From: Variovorax sp. PCZ-1
GTDB lineage: Bacteria; Pseudomonadota; Gammaproteobacteria; Burkholderiales; Burkholderiaceae_C
Length of the DNA stretch: 64,000 nucleotides
NCBI RefSeq assembly: GCF_018413605.1
Contig: NZ_JAHCDN010000001.1
Location: forward strand, 1,116,001 to 1,180,000
Direction of reading: 5' to 3'
The stretch's first letter is position 1; every line of letters begins with the position of its first letter. Both the position numbers and the translations under genes were made by a program. This document shows positions 27,519-38,686 of this stretch, one piece after another. A model generated the notes under the pieces. It saw nothing but the letters and a program-made list of their open reading frames with translations, did no database searches and had not been told where the DNA came from.

Positions 27519-27971
27519 ATGAGCCCAGAGGTTAAAGAGTTTTCAGCATTTGCTGTGCAAGGTTTGCAGGTGCGCACGACGAATGCGGCGGAGCAGACAG
27601 CTGAAGCCAAAATTGGGGCGCTTTGGGGGCGGTATTTCAGCTCTCCAGGGGCTGGAGCCTCTGCGGTGTATGGTGTGTACAGCGGCTATGAGGGCGATTG
27701 GACGGGGGCGTTTGATGCGATGGCGGGCAACGAAGTTGCGATGGGCGCTGCGCCCCAAGAAGGCCGAGTGATCGTGCAGGTTCAGGGCGGCCAGTATTTG
27801 GTGTTTCGCGCCAAGGGCGCGATGCCGCAGGCCGTGATTGAGGCTTGGGGGCGGGTGTGGCAATACTTTTCTGCATTACGTACCGATTGGCAGCGCTGCT
27901 ACGCGACAGATTTTGAGCAGTATTTGAGCGCGGATGAAGTGGCGGTGTGTATTGGGGTGAAGCCGGTTTGA
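27519..27971 (+). CDS. GyrI-like effector-binding domain protein
   Basis: A 150-residue protein starting MSPEVKEFSAFAVQGLQVRT after a clear AGGAG ribosome binding site. IGALWGRYFS, VYGVYSGYEGDWTGAFDAMAGNEV and QYLVFRAKGAMPQAVIEAWGRVW fit the stand-alone GyrI-like (AraC effector-binding) fold, as in E. coli YdeE. Such proteins bind small hydrophobic ligands. It is followed 7 bp later by an AraC regulator with its own GyrI-like domain, so the two may share a ligand. Confidence 0.75.
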   Translation: MSPEVKEFSAFAVQGLQVRTTNAAEQTAEAKIGALWGRYFSSPGAGASAVYGVYSGYEGDWTGAFDAMAGNEVAMGAAPQEGRVIVQVQGGQYLVFRAKGAMPQAVIEAWGRVWQYFSALRTDWQRCYATDFEQYLSADEVAVCIGVKPV

Positions 27972-27978
27972 TCGGCTG

Positions 27979-28926
27979 ATGGCTATGAGCGGATTTTTAG
28001 CTGACGCGAACCCAAGCCACGAGACGCGAGAGGTGACGCTCCAGGCTTGGCGCACGCGCGTGCAGCGGGTGACGGATTGGTTGGTGGATCACCTCGATCA
28101 GCCTTTTGATCTGGATCGCATGGCGGAGCTGGCGCATTTCTCGCCTTATCACTTTCATCGCGTCTATACCGTGGTGATGAATGAGCCGATTGCTGAGACG
28201 ATGCGGCGGATGCGGCTGCATCGGGCAGCGGTGATGCTGGCCACCACTGATAGAGCTGTGCTGGCGATTGCGAAGAAGGCGGGCTATGGCAGTGTGCAGG
28301 CGTTTGGGCGTGTATTTCGCGATGCCTATGGTTTGCCGCCAGCACAGTATCGGCAGCATGCGGTGAATTCGTTGGCTTTGATTAAGCAGAGTGCAAAGCA
28401 AGGAGCAAATATGAAAGCGACTTTTCCTTCCGGCTTGGGCGCATCGCCTGAGCAAGCAGTGCAGATCGTCTCGCTCACGCCTGTGCGCGTGGCTGCGCTG
28501 CCGCATGCTGGAAGCTACAACAGCATTGGCGATAGTTTTCAGAAGCTCACGGCTTGGGCGATTGGGCGCAATCTCTTCGGCGCGACGACGCAGATGTATG
28601 GCATCTATTACGACGATCCAGATTCCAAGCCTGTGCATGAGCTGCGCAGCGATGCTTGCATCAGCGTGCCAGAAGGTTTTTCGCTGACTGCGCAAGACGC
28701 GCCTTTTCACATCACACAGACGAGTGGCGGGCGCTGCGCGCGAATGGTGTTTACCGGGCCGTATGCGGAGCTGCACACAGCTTACTCTTGGCTTTACTAC
28801 GTTTGGCTGCCAGCAAGCGGTGAGGAGCCGGGCGAGCAACCGCCGATTGAAGAGTATTTGAATGATCCGCGCAGTGTGCCGCCTGCGCAGTGGCAGACGG
28901 CGATTTCGATTCCCTTAGCGGATTAA
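27979..28926 (+). CDS. AraC-family regulator with GyrI-like domain
   Basis: A 315-residue protein. An N-terminal pair of helix-turn-helix motifs (residues about 25-130: MAELAHFSPYHFHRVY, AIAKKAGYGSVQAFGRVFRD) is followed by a C-terminal GyrI-like effector domain (about 155-315: VRVAALPHAGSYNSIGDSF, MYGIYYDDPDS). This is the SoxS/Rob-like layout in which the ligand domain follows the DNA-binding domain. It probably forms an operon with the preceding gene. Target genes and ligand are not evident. Confidence 0.87.
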   Translation: MAMSGFLADANPSHETREVTLQAWRTRVQRVTDWLVDHLDQPFDLDRMAELAHFSPYHFHRVYTVVMNEPIAETMRRMRLHRAAVMLATTDRAVLAIAKKAGYGSVQAFGRVFRDAYGLPPAQYRQHAVNSLALIKQSAKQGANMKATFPSGLGASPEQAVQIVSLTPVRVAALPHAGSYNSIGDSFQKLTAWAIGRNLFGATTQMYGIYYDDPDSKPVHELRSDACISVPEGFSLTAQDAPFHITQTSGGRCARMVFTGPYAELHTAYSWLYYVWLPASGEEPGEQPPIEEYLNDPRSVPPAQWQTAISIPLAD

Positions 28927-28942
28927 CCCTAGGCGCGACTAG

Positions 28943-31072
<2,130 letters not shown>

Positions 31073-31123
31073 GCCAGAACCCTCAAGCTTTTACAATACT
31101 GGATTGTTTCCCGATCCAGTTTC

Positions 31124-32551
31124 ATGAAATATCTCTCTACCCGTGGCCATTCTGGCCGACTTGGCTTCTCTGACATTCTTCTCGAAGGCTTGGCGCCCGA
31201 TGGCGGGCTGTATATGCCCGAGACTTATCCGCAGATGGATGATGCGGCTTTGACGCGCTTGCGTGGCGTGTTGGCCACTCAAGGCTACGCCGCATTGGCT
31301 TTTGAGATTCTCTCGCTTTATATCGACGATATTCCCGCAGCGGATTTGAAGCGCTTGTGCGAGAAAACCTATACCCAAGAGGTGTATGGCACAAAAGAGA
31401 TCACGCCAGTGACGCCGCTGGGCAGCACGGGCTTGCATCTGGAAGCGCTGTCAAATGGCCCCACGCTCGCTTTCAAAGACATGGCCATGCAACTGCTGGG
31501 CAATTTGTTTGAATACGAGCTGGCGCGGCGTGGCGAAACGCTGAATATTTTTGGCGCAACCAGTGGCGATACCGGTAGCGCTGCGGAATATGCGATGCGC
31601 GGCAAAAAGGGTGTGAAGGTGTTCATGCTCAGCCCGCATGGCCGCATGAGCCCGTTTCAGCAGGCGCAGATGTTTAGCCTGATGGATGAGAATATTTTTA
31701 ACATCGCTGTGGAAGGCGTGTTTGATGATTGCCAAGACATGGTGAAAGCCGTGTCGAATGATTTGGTTTTCAAGAAGAAATACAAGATCGGTACCGTGAA
31801 TTCGATCAACTGGGCGCGGCTCTTGGCACAGGTGGTGTATTACTTTGCGGGCTATTTGTATGCCACGAAGAGTAATTCAGAGAAGGTGAGCTTCACAGTA
31901 CCGAGCGGCAATTTTGGCAACGTCTGCGCTGGCCATGTGGCGCGCATGATGGGCTTGCCGATTGACAAGCTGATCGTCGCCACCAACGAAAACGATGTGC
32001 TCGATGAGTTTTTCCGCACAGGCGTGTATCGCGTGCGCGGCAGCGCGGATACGCATGAGACCTCCAGTCCGTCGATGGATATTTCCAAGGCCAGCAATTT
32101 CGAGCGCTTTGTGTTTGATCTGATCGGGCGCGATGGCGCGGCTTTGAAAGACCTGTTTGCAACTCAGATCAGCGCCAAGGGCAGCTTTGATTTGAGCGGT
32201 GATGCGCGCTTTGCGCAGGCTGCAACGAAATACGGCTTTGCCAGCGGCAAGAGCACGCATGCTAACCGTTTGCAAACGATCAAAGAAGTGTTTGAACAAC
32301 ATGGCGTGATGATTGATACGCACACGGCAGATGGCGTGAAGGTGGCGCGCGAGCATGTGAAGAGCGGCGTGCCAATGATCGTTTTAGAGACTGCGCTGCC
32401 GATCAAGTTTGCTGCGACGATAGTGGAAGCGCTTGGCCGCGAGCCTTCTCGCCCTGCTAAGTTTGAGGGGATTGAAGCCTTGCCTAAGCGCGTGCTGGTG
32501 ATGAAGCCTGATGTAGCAGCAGTCAAAACTTTGATCGAGAAAAACGCTTAA
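31124..32551 (+). CDS. thrC: Threonine synthase
   Basis: A 475-residue PLP enzyme. It begins MKYLSTRGHSGRLGFSDILL, a hallmark of the family. The PLP lysine is in LAFKDMAMQLLGN (about 117), with ATSGDTGSAAEYAMRGKKGV and FTVPSGNFGNVCAGHVA. It converts phosphohomoserine to threonine. In related genomes hom lies next to it; here 5.4 kb of other DNA intervenes. Confidence 0.95.
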   Translation: MKYLSTRGHSGRLGFSDILLEGLAPDGGLYMPETYPQMDDAALTRLRGVLATQGYAALAFEILSLYIDDIPAADLKRLCEKTYTQEVYGTKEITPVTPLGSTGLHLEALSNGPTLAFKDMAMQLLGNLFEYELARRGETLNIFGATSGDTGSAAEYAMRGKKGVKVFMLSPHGRMSPFQQAQMFSLMDENIFNIAVEGVFDDCQDMVKAVSNDLVFKKKYKIGTVNSINWARLLAQVVYYFAGYLYATKSNSEKVSFTVPSGNFGNVCAGHVARMMGLPIDKLIVATNENDVLDEFFRTGVYRVRGSADTHETSSPSMDISKASNFERFVFDLIGRDGAALKDLFATQISAKGSFDLSGDARFAQAATKYGFASGKSTHANRLQTIKEVFEQHGVMIDTHTADGVKVAREHVKSGVPMIVLETALPIKFAATIVEALGREPSRPAKFEGIEALPKRVLVMKPDVAAVKTLIEKNA

Positions 32552-32552
32552 A

Positions 32553-32617
32553 TTTTAAGCAAAATCAGCATTTCGCCGGCATAGAATCTGCGCAAAGTGC
32601 TATCAAATAAAGAGCAA
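32553..32617 (+). repeat. Family A repeat between thrC and mobB
   Basis: One of the best-preserved copies: TTTTAAGCAAAATCAGCA, TTCGCCGGCATAGAATCTGC, GTGCTATCAAATAAAGAGCA. It fills the whole intergenic gap and includes the weak AAAGAGC ribosome binding site of mobB. Confidence 0.95.
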
Positions 32618-32618
32618 T

Positions 32619-33161
32619 ATGAAAGTCATCGGATTTGCTGGTTTCTCGGGTTCAGGTAAGACCACTTTGGTGGAAAGCCTGATCGGCGCTTTAAAAATTC
32701 GAGGGTTGCGTGTATCCGTCGTTAAGCATGCACACCATGCTTTTGATATTGATCATCCGGGCAAAGATACTTTTCGCCACCGTGAAGCGGGTGCGTTTGA
32801 GGTGGTGGTGGCTTCGAGCAAGCGCGTAGCTTTGATGCGTGAGTTTGAGAAAGAAGCAGAACTCAACGTACATCACCTGCTGGCAGAACTCTATGATGGT
32901 GTGGACTGGGTGCTGGTGGAGGGCTTTAAGCGCTCGGATATCCAGAAGATCGAGGTCTACCGCCCAAGTGCTGGCAAGCCTGCGCTCTACGACGAGGATG
33001 ATTTCATCGTTGCGATTGCCACCGACGCACCGCAAGTGTTTGAGGGAAAAACACTGCGCCCTGTACTGGATGTAAACAGCGCGGACAGCATAGCGCAATG
33101 GCTCGTCGATCAAGGTGATCGCTTTGAATATGATGCGAGCCGGTACACTGGCTCGCTATAG
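32619..33161 (+). CDS. mobB: Molybdopterin-guanine dinucleotide biosynthesis adaptor MobB
   Basis: A 180-residue P-loop GTPase. Walker A is GFSGSGKTTLVESLIG (residues about 8-15), followed by VSVVKHAHHAFDIDHPGKDTFRHREAGA and VLVEGFKRSDIQKIEVYRP, both typical of MobB. It assists MobA in attaching GMP to molybdopterin. First of four consecutive molybdenum cofactor genes; moeA starts 9 bp after it. Confidence 0.93.
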   Translation: MKVIGFAGFSGSGKTTLVESLIGALKIRGLRVSVVKHAHHAFDIDHPGKDTFRHREAGAFEVVVASSKRVALMREFEKEAELNVHHLLAELYDGVDWVLVEGFKRSDIQKIEVYRPSAGKPALYDEDDFIVAIATDAPQVFEGKTLRPVLDVNSADSIAQWLVDQGDRFEYDASRYTGSL

Positions 33162-33170
33162 TTCTGATTT

Positions 33171-34427
33171 ATGAACGCTCCCAAATTTCCTGCTTTACGC
33201 TCATTGGAAGAAGCTCTGGCCGAGCTGCTGACTGCTGTGCAGCCACTGGATGAGGTAGAAATCGTTTCTACCTTCGAAGCTGACCGTCGTGTGCTCGCGC
33301 AAGACGTGATCAGCCCGCTGGATGTGCCTGGCTTTGACAATTCCCAAATGGATGGCTACGCGCTGAGAAGTGCGGATGTGCGCGAAGCAGGCGTTGTGCT
33401 GCAAGTAACGCAGCGCATTCCTGCGGGGCATTTCGGCAAGGCAATGGAGCCGCTTTCTGCCGCACGGATTTTCACCGGTGCGCCAATGCCACCGGGCGCC
33501 GATTGCGTGGTGATGCAGGAAGATTGCGAAACCGTCAATGAATGCGAGGGCGGTGTGCGAATCAACACCGTGCCCAAGCTTGGCCAATGGGTGCGCTCAC
33601 GTGGCGAAGATGTGAAGCAGGGCTCGTTGGCGCTCTCAAAAGGAGAGCTGCTTGCGCCCGCTGCGCTTGGTCTGGCGGCCAGTTTGGGTATGGATAAGCT
33701 GCAAGTGAGTCGTCGCCCCCGCGTGGCTTTGTTTTCCACGGGTGATGAGTTGGTGATGCCAGGCGAAGTGGCTCCACACGATATGAAGCCCGGCGCGATC
33801 TACAACTCTAATCGCTTTTTCCTACGTGCCATGCTGCTGCGCGCAGGTTGCGAAGTGACGGATTTGGGCATCGTGCCGGATCAGCGCGATGCCACTTTGA
33901 ATGCGCTGCAAAAAGCTGCGGTATCACATGATGTGATCTTGACGAGCGGCGGCGTGAGTGTGGGCGAGGAAGACCATATCAAGCCTGCTGTGCAGCAGCT
34001 GGGTAGCTTGGATTTGTGGAGCATTTCCATGAAGCCGGGCAAGCCGTTTGCTTATGGCCGAGTGAACCGAAGCGGCCAAGGTTTTGCGCATTTTGTCGGC
34101 TTGCCGGGCAATCCAGTTTCGAGTTTCGTCACTTTCTTATTGCTCGTTCGCCCGCTGCTGGCTCGTCTCCAAGGGCAGAGTGGTGATCTATCTACTATAG
34201 ATTCCGTAGCGCTCCGCGCAGATTTCACGCTGGCCAAAGCCGATAAACGTCGTGAATTCTTGCGTGCAAGGCGTAATGTGGCCGGCGGGCTCGATCTCTT
34301 CCCCAATCAAAATTCCAGCGTGCTCACCTCGGCTGTGTGGGCAGATGGCTTGGTGGATGTTCCTGCCGGGCACAAGATCACAGAAGGTGATATGGTGCGA
34401 TTCATTCCTTTTTCTTCTTTGCTCTGA
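33171..34427 (+). CDS. moeA: Molybdopterin molybdenumtransferase
   Basis: A 418-residue protein with the standard MoeA order: DVPGFDNSQMDGYALRS, FTGAPMPPGADCVVMQED, PRVALFSTGDELVMPGE, ILTSGGVSVGEEDHIK, MKPGKPFAYGRV and FVGLPGNPVSSFVTF, then domain IV. It inserts molybdate into adenylylated molybdopterin. Near residue 345 a family A-like stretch encodes STIDSVALRADFTLAKAD. LRADF is a native family motif, so the repeat may have inserted just before it. The stop overlaps moaD (TGATG). Confidence 0.94.
   Translation: MNAPKFPALRSLEEALAELLTAVQPLDEVEIVSTFEADRRVLAQDVISPLDVPGFDNSQMDGYALRSADVREAGVVLQVTQRIPAGHFGKAMEPLSAARIFTGAPMPPGADCVVMQEDCETVNECEGGVRINTVPKLGQWVRSRGEDVKQGSLALSKGELLAPAALGLAASLGMDKLQVSRRPRVALFSTGDELVMPGEVAPHDMKPGAIYNSNRFFLRAMLLRAGCEVTDLGIVPDQRDATLNALQKAAVSHDVILTSGGVSVGEEDHIKPAVQQLGSLDLWSISMKPGKPFAYGRVNRSGQGFAHFVGLPGNPVSSFVTFLLLVRPLLARLQGQSGDLSTIDSVALRADFTLAKADKRREFLRARRNVAGGLDLFPNQNSSVLTSAVWADGLVDVPAGHKITEGDMVRFIPFSSLL
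34191..34247 (-). repeat. Family A repeat inside moeA
   Basis: Reverse copy (TAGCGCTCCGCGCAGATTTC, then ACGCTGGCCAAAGCCGAT). It partly overlaps a conserved MoeA motif, so some of the match could be native sequence. Confidence 0.65.
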
Positions 34428-34681
34428 TGACTCAAATCTCCATCAAGTATTTCGCTTCCGTGCGTGAGGCGCTGGGCTCAAGTGGCGAGCAATTGCAGAC
34501 CACGGCTTCAACAGTGGCTGCTCTGCGCGATGAGCTGATTGCTCGCGGCGGCGCATTTGCGCAAACGCTCGCGCGCGGCCAAGCTTTGCGTATTGCGCTC
34601 AATCACACGATGACAGAAGAAGACGCAGCTTTGACCGAAGGCTGCGAAGTAGCTTTCTTCCCACCAGTCACTGGAGGCTAA
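34427..34681 (+). CDS. moaD: Molybdopterin synthase small subunit
   Basis: An 84-residue ubiquitin-like protein beginning TQISIKYFASVREALG and ending FFPPVTGG. The C-terminal Gly-Gly is the site of thiocarboxylation, which provides sulfur for molybdopterin. Coupled to moeA by a TGATG overlap and followed 4 bp later by its partner moaE. Confidence 0.95.
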   Translation: MTQISIKYFASVREALGSSGEQLQTTASTVAALRDELIARGGAFAQTLARGQALRIALNHTMTEEDAALTEGCEVAFFPPVTGG

Positions 34682-34685
34682 AGCC

Positions 34686-35159
34686 ATGGCTCCCCGCGTC
34701 GTGATCCAAACCCAAGATTTCGATCTCGGCGCTGAGATTGCTGCTCTGCGTGCGGCTGACAAACGCGTAGGCGCAGTGTGCAGCTTCATCGGCACTGTGC
34801 GTGATCGCAATGACGGACTCAATGTGAGCGTGCTGGAGCTGGAGCACTACCCCGGTATGACGGAAAAATCCATCGAGGGCATGATTGATGAGGCCATGAA
34901 ACGCTTCGATATTTTTGCAGCGCGAGTGATTCATCGCATCGGGCCACTCAAGCCACTTGATCAAATCGTCTTGGTCGCTGTGACTTCCGCTCATCGTGGC
35001 GAAAGCTTCCAAGCCTGTGAATTCCTGATGGACTACCTCAAAACCCAAGCGCCCTTTTGGAAAAAAGAGCAAACACCTGATGGCGCAAGATGGGTGGATG
35101 CGCGAGTGAGCGACGATGCGGCTTTGGCGAAATGGGGCATTGTGGCTAGCAACGGGTGA
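34686..35159 (+). CDS. moaE: Molybdopterin synthase catalytic subunit
   Basis: A 157-residue protein with VGAVCSFIGTVRDRN, LELEHYPGMTEKSIEGM, HRIGPLKPLDQIVLVAVTSAHRGESFQACEFLMDYLK (positions about 85-120) and the active-site lysine region APFWKKEQT. It forms a heterotetramer with MoaD. Last gene of the mobB-moeA-moaD-moaE run. A 41-bp-armed hairpin follows 8 bp after the stop. Confidence 0.95.
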   Translation: MAPRVVIQTQDFDLGAEIAALRAADKRVGAVCSFIGTVRDRNDGLNVSVLELEHYPGMTEKSIEGMIDEAMKRFDIFAARVIHRIGPLKPLDQIVLVAVTSAHRGESFQACEFLMDYLKTQAPFWKKEQTPDGARWVDARVSDDAALAKWGIVASNG

Positions 35160-35167
35160 AACACTGA

Positions 35168-35326
35168 ATACCGGACGCAAAGGGCGCAAAAGTTGCGCAA
35201 AAGACGCAGAAAAGAAACAGACAAAAACTCAAAAACTATCACGCAGAACGAAGCTTATTGTTTTGAAATTCCCTCTTGTATTTTTTGCGTCTTTTGCGCA
35301 ACTTTTGCGCCCTTTGCGTCCGGTAT
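35168..35326. repeat. Large perfect inverted repeat, family C, copy 2
   Basis: Arms 35168-35208 and 35286-35326 are perfectly complementary over 41 bp (starting ATACCGGACGCAAAGGGC) with a 77-bp AT-rich loop. It lies between the convergent genes moaE and the gene at 35343. Copy 1 is at 4881-5039; loop edges (GAAAAGAAA, TTGTATTTTT) are also shared. Confidence 0.95.
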
Positions 35327-35342
35327 TTTTGTATTCAAAACC

Positions 35343-35945
35343 TCAATTCAAATACTTAGGTCGCTCCCCGCCGCCCATATTGCCTTCTCCGGGTAAAGCA
35401 GGTTCTGGCTCATTGGTTACTGAAACGCCAGCCCACTGCGAAGTCTCGACTGCTTTTTGCAGCAAATGCACGAAACCATGCACGAGCTTTTGCTCTAGCG
35501 CCACGCGAAAGCCGCGTGGGTTCGGGTGGGGCTCACCGTTGTCTAGTGGTAGCTTTTCGTTGAACGAAAGTTGAAGCTGACCTGAAGGCAAGGGCGTGAC
35601 GCTGAGCTCTGTGACCAGGAGTGGCTCAGGGCCTAGAGGCAAGGCGTTGGGTGCCTTGTAGGGTGTTTGGAAGTCTGATTTTTGCAGAGATTCCTCGCGC
35701 TTGAATTCAGCGAGCATGGCTTGAGTTTGCGCGTCGGCAGCGGCTGTGGGTGAAATGGCAGGCGAGTTCACAGCTTCTTGCTTGGCCACCCATTCGGCCA
35801 CGATCTTTTCCACCATGGGCATCAAACCCAGCGTGAGTCGGCGCGTGAACCACAGGCGCAACTCTTCGCCTGCAGTCGTATTGATTCGCACCAAGATGCG
35901 GTCATGCTCTTGGATGTAATTGACGGAAAGTTGATGAATGTTCAC
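35343..35945 (-). CDS. Conserved hypothetical protein, divergent from clpB
   Basis: A 200-residue protein without signal or membrane segments. The N-terminal third (HDRILVRINTTAGEELRLWF, TRRLTLGLMPMVEKIVAEW) looks like a compact folded domain. It is followed by an Ala/Gln-rich linker and a second segment (LSVTPLPSGQLQLSFNEKLP, NPRGFRVALEQKLVHGFVHL). I have no function to give. It is divergent from clpB, with 100 bp between that also carry the clpB heat-shock-type promoter. Confidence 0.75.
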   Translation of the reverse strand: MNIHQLSVNYIQEHDRILVRINTTAGEELRLWFTRRLTLGLMPMVEKIVAEWVAKQEAVNSPAISPTAAADAQTQAMLAEFKREESLQKSDFQTPYKAPNALPLGPEPLLVTELSVTPLPSGQLQLSFNEKLPLDNGEPHPNPRGFRVALEQKLVHGFVHLLQKAVETSQWAGVSVTNEPEPALPGEGNMGGGERPKYLN

Positions 35946-35985
35946 GTTGAGTGCGCAGTGGCTTGATCTAGGTCAAATTTTATGC

Positions 35986-36013
35986 CTTGAAAAGTGGCAA
36001 TTCGGGCGTATCT
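35986..36013 (+). promoter_or_regulatory. Sigma-32-like promoter of clpB
   Basis: CTTGAAA (35986-35992), 14-bp spacer, then CGTATCT (36007-36013), compared with the sigma-32 consensus CTTGAAA / CCCATNT. It lies 33 bp before the clpB ATG, which has the ribosome binding site GAGGGA. Confidence 0.7.
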
Positions 36014-36045
36014 TCCGATAAGAATGCAATCTGAGGGAATAACCT

Positions 36046-38652
36046 ATGAGACTTGACAAACTCACCACCAAATTCCAAGAGGCGCTGTCTGAGGCGCAGA
36101 CTCTGGCGCTGGGCGCGGATCACGCGTATATCGAACCAGCGCACGTGTTGGCCGCCATGTTGCGCCAAGAAGATGGCCCGCGCGCGCTGCTGCAGCGTGC
36201 GGGAGTAAACCTGCCTGCTCTGGCTGCTGCGGCAGACAGTGGCATCAAGAAGCTGGCTTCAGTGCAAGGGCATGAGCAGGTGACCGTTAGCCGCGATCTG
36301 GTATCGCTGATTCAAGCGGCTGAGAAAGAGGGCATCAAACGCGGTGATCAGTTCATCGCTGGTGAATTGTTTTTGTTGGCTTTGGCCGATAGCAAAACGG
36401 ATTTGGGTAAGAGTGCCAAAGAAGCTGGCCTGTCCCGTAAAAGCTTGGAAGCAGCGATTGATGCTGTGCGCGGCGGGCAGAGTGTGGATTCGCCGGAGGC
36501 GGAGGGTCAGCGCGAGGCCTTGAAAAAGTATTGCATTGATCTCACCGAGCGTGCGCGGCTTGGCAAGCTCGATCCAGTGATTGGTCGTGATGATGAAATC
36601 CGCCGCGCGATTCAGGTGCTGCAACGCCGCACGAAAAACAATCCTGTGCTGATTGGCGAGCCTGGCGTGGGCAAGACGGCGATTGTGGAAGGCTTGGCGC
36701 AGCGCATTGTGGCGGGCGAAGTGCCAGACTCATTGAAGGGCAAACGCGTGCTATCCCTTGATATGGCCTCACTGCTCGCAGGCGCGAAATTTCGCGGTGA
36801 GTTTGAAGAGCGTTTGAAAACAGTGCTCAACGAATTGGCCAAAGACGAAGGCCAAACGATTGTTTTCATCGATGAGCTGCACACCATGGTCGGCGCTGGC
36901 AAGGCAGAAGGCGCTTTGGATGCAGGCAATATGCTCAAGCCTGCGCTCGCACGCGGCGAGCTGCATTGCGTAGGCGCGACCACGCTGGATGAATACCGCA
37001 AATACATCGAAAAAGATGCTGCGCTAGAGCGCCGTTTCCAGAAAATCATCGTGGGCGAGCCCAGTGTGGAAGCCACGATTGCGATTCTGCGCGGCTTGCA
37101 AGAGAAGTATGAAGTGCATCATGGTGTAGAGATCACTGATCCTGCGATTGTTGCAGCTGCTGAACTCTCGCATCGCTATATCTCAGACCGCTTCTTACCT
37201 GATAAAGCCATTGACTTGATCGACGAAGCCGCCGCCAAAATCAAGATTGAAATTGATTCCAAGCCCGAGGTGATGGACAAACTCGATCGGCGCTTGATCC
37301 AGCTGCAGATCGAGCGTGAAGCAGTGCGCCGCGAAAAAGACGATGCTTCCAAGAAACGCTTGGAGCTCATCGAAGTGGAAATCACCAAACTCAAAAAAGA
37401 AGCCGCTGATCTGGAAGAGATTTGGAAAGCGGAGAAGGCGCAGGCTCAGGGTAGTGCGCATATCAAAGAAGAGATCGATAAGCTGCGCTTTGCGATTGAG
37501 GAATCCACCCGCAAAGGCGATTTCAACAAAGTGGCCGAGTTGCAATATGGCAAGCTGCCTGAGCTGGAAAAGCAGCTCAAAGATGCGCAGGCCAAAGAAG
37601 CCAAGAAAGGCAAGACAGATGCGCCTCGCCTGCTGCGCACGATGGTGGGCGCAGAAGAGATCGCCGAAGTGGTGGCGCGAGCGACCGGCATTCCCGTGAG
37701 CAAGCTGATGCAAGGCGAGCGCGATAAATTGCTGCAGATGGAGACCAAGCTGCATGATCGCGTGGTGGGCCAAGATGAGGCCATCACAGCCGTGGCGAAT
37801 GCGATTCGCAGAGCACGAGCTGGTTTGTCCGATCCTCAAAAACCCACGGGCAGCTTCCTCTTCCTCGGCCCCACGGGCGTGGGCAAGACGGAGCTATGCA
37901 AAGCGCTGGCCAACTTCATGTTTGATTCCGAAGAGCAGCTCATTCGCATCGATATGAGCGAATTCATGGAAAAGCATTCCGTGAGCCGCCTCATTGGTGC
38001 GCCGCCCGGCTATGTGGGCTACGACGAAGGCGGCTATCTCACCGAAGCCGTGCGCCGCAAGCCCTACAGCGTGGTGCTGCTCGATGAAGTGGAGAAAGCG
38101 CACCCTGATGTGTTCAACGTCTTGCTGCAAGTGCTTGACGATGGTCGCTTGACCGATGGTCAAGGCCGCACGGTGGACTTTAAAAACGTCGTGATTGTGA
38201 TGACGAGCAATATCGGCTCGCCCATCATCCAAAGCATGGCTGGCAAACCTCATGAGGAAATCAAAGATGCCGTATGGGAAGAGCTCAAAACCCATTTCCG
38301 ACCAGAGTTCTTGAACCGAATCGACGAAACCGTGGTGTTCCACGGCTTGGATGCCAAGCACATCGAAGGCATCGCTCGCATCCAGCTCGCCACGCTGATC
38401 AAGCGCATGGAGAAGATGGAGCTTGCATTGGAGGTATCTCCAGCCGCACTCGCTGAGCTGGCCAAGGTGGGCTTCGATCCTGTGTTTGGCGCGCGGCCTC
38501 TGAAGCGCGCCATCCAGCAGCGCATCGAAAACCCGCTGTCCACTCTCATTTTGCAAGGTAAATTCCCACCCAAGAGCGTGATCCCGGTCGATGTCGATCC
38601 GATTCACGCCCCAGGTGTTTTTATATTCAAAAATGGCTTATCGCCGGTATAG
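36046..38652 (+). CDS. clpB: ATP-dependent disaggregase ClpB
   Basis: An 868-residue AAA+ chaperone. The N-domain covers residues about 1-145. NBD1 has Walker A GEPGVGKT (about 204) and Walker [15 protein letters not shown]. The coiled-coil middle domain is about 405-525. NBD2 has Walker [11 protein letters not shown] (about 608), [22 protein letters not shown], and [15 protein letters not shown]. With DnaK it rescues aggregated proteins. A sigma-32-like promoter precedes it. The last residues ([10 protein letters not shown]) are encoded by a family A repeat, so the natural C-terminus has been replaced or extended. Confidence 0.96.
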   Translation: MRLDKLTTKFQEALSEAQTLALGADHAYIEPAHVLAAMLRQEDGPRALLQRAGVNLPALAAAADSGIKKLASVQGHEQVTVSRDLVSLIQAAEKEGIKRGDQFIAGELFLLALADSKTDLGKSAKEAGLSRKSLEAAIDAVRGGQSVDSPEAEGQREALKKYCIDLTERARLGKLDPVIGRDDEIRRAIQVLQRRTKNNPVLIGEPGVGKTAIVEGLAQRIVAGEVPDSLKGKRVLSLDMASLLAGAKFRGEFEERLKTVLNELAKDEGQTIVFIDELHTMVGAGKAEGALDAGNMLKPALARGELHCVGATTLDEYRKYIEKDAALERRFQKIIVGEPSVEATIAILRGLQEKYEVHHGVEITDPAIVAAAELSHRYISDRFLPDKAIDLIDEAAAKIKIEIDSKPEVMDKLDRRLIQLQIEREAVRREKDDASKKRLELIEVEITKLKKEAADLEEIWKAEKAQAQGSAHIKEEIDKLRFAIEESTRKGDFNKVAELQYGKLPELEKQLKDAQAKEAKKGKTDAPRLLRTMVGAEEIAEVVARATGIPVSKLMQGERDKLLQMETKLHDRVVGQDEAITAVANAIRRARAGLSDPQKPTGSFLFLGPTGVGKTELCKALANFMFDSEEQLIRIDMSEFMEKHSVSRLIGAPPGYVGYDEGGYLTEAVRRKPYSVVLLDEVEKAHPDVFNVLLQVLDDGRLTDGQGRTVDFKNVVIVMTSNIGSPIIQSMAGKPHEEIKDAVWEELKTHFRPEFLNRIDETVVFHGLDAKHIEGIARIQLATLIKRMEKMELALEVSPAALAELAKVGFDPVFGARPLKRAIQQRIENPLSTLILQGKFPPKSVIPVDVDPIHAPGVFIFKNGLSPV

Positions 38653-38685
38653 AATCTGCGCAGAGTGCTATTAATTTAGTAGTAA
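38621..38685 (+). repeat. Family A repeat spanning the clpB stop
   Basis: Forward copy (AAATGGCTTATCGCCGGTAT, AGAATCTGCGCAGAGTGCTA, TTAATTTAGTAGTAA). It fills the gap to the convergent msbA stop and contains the clpB stop codon. Confidence 0.93.
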
Positions 38686-38686
38686 T

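Noticed and set aside
33171-35159. Mo cofactor riboswitch before the molybdopterin genes
   Set aside because: The gap before mobB is filled by a family A repeat and leaves no room for one.
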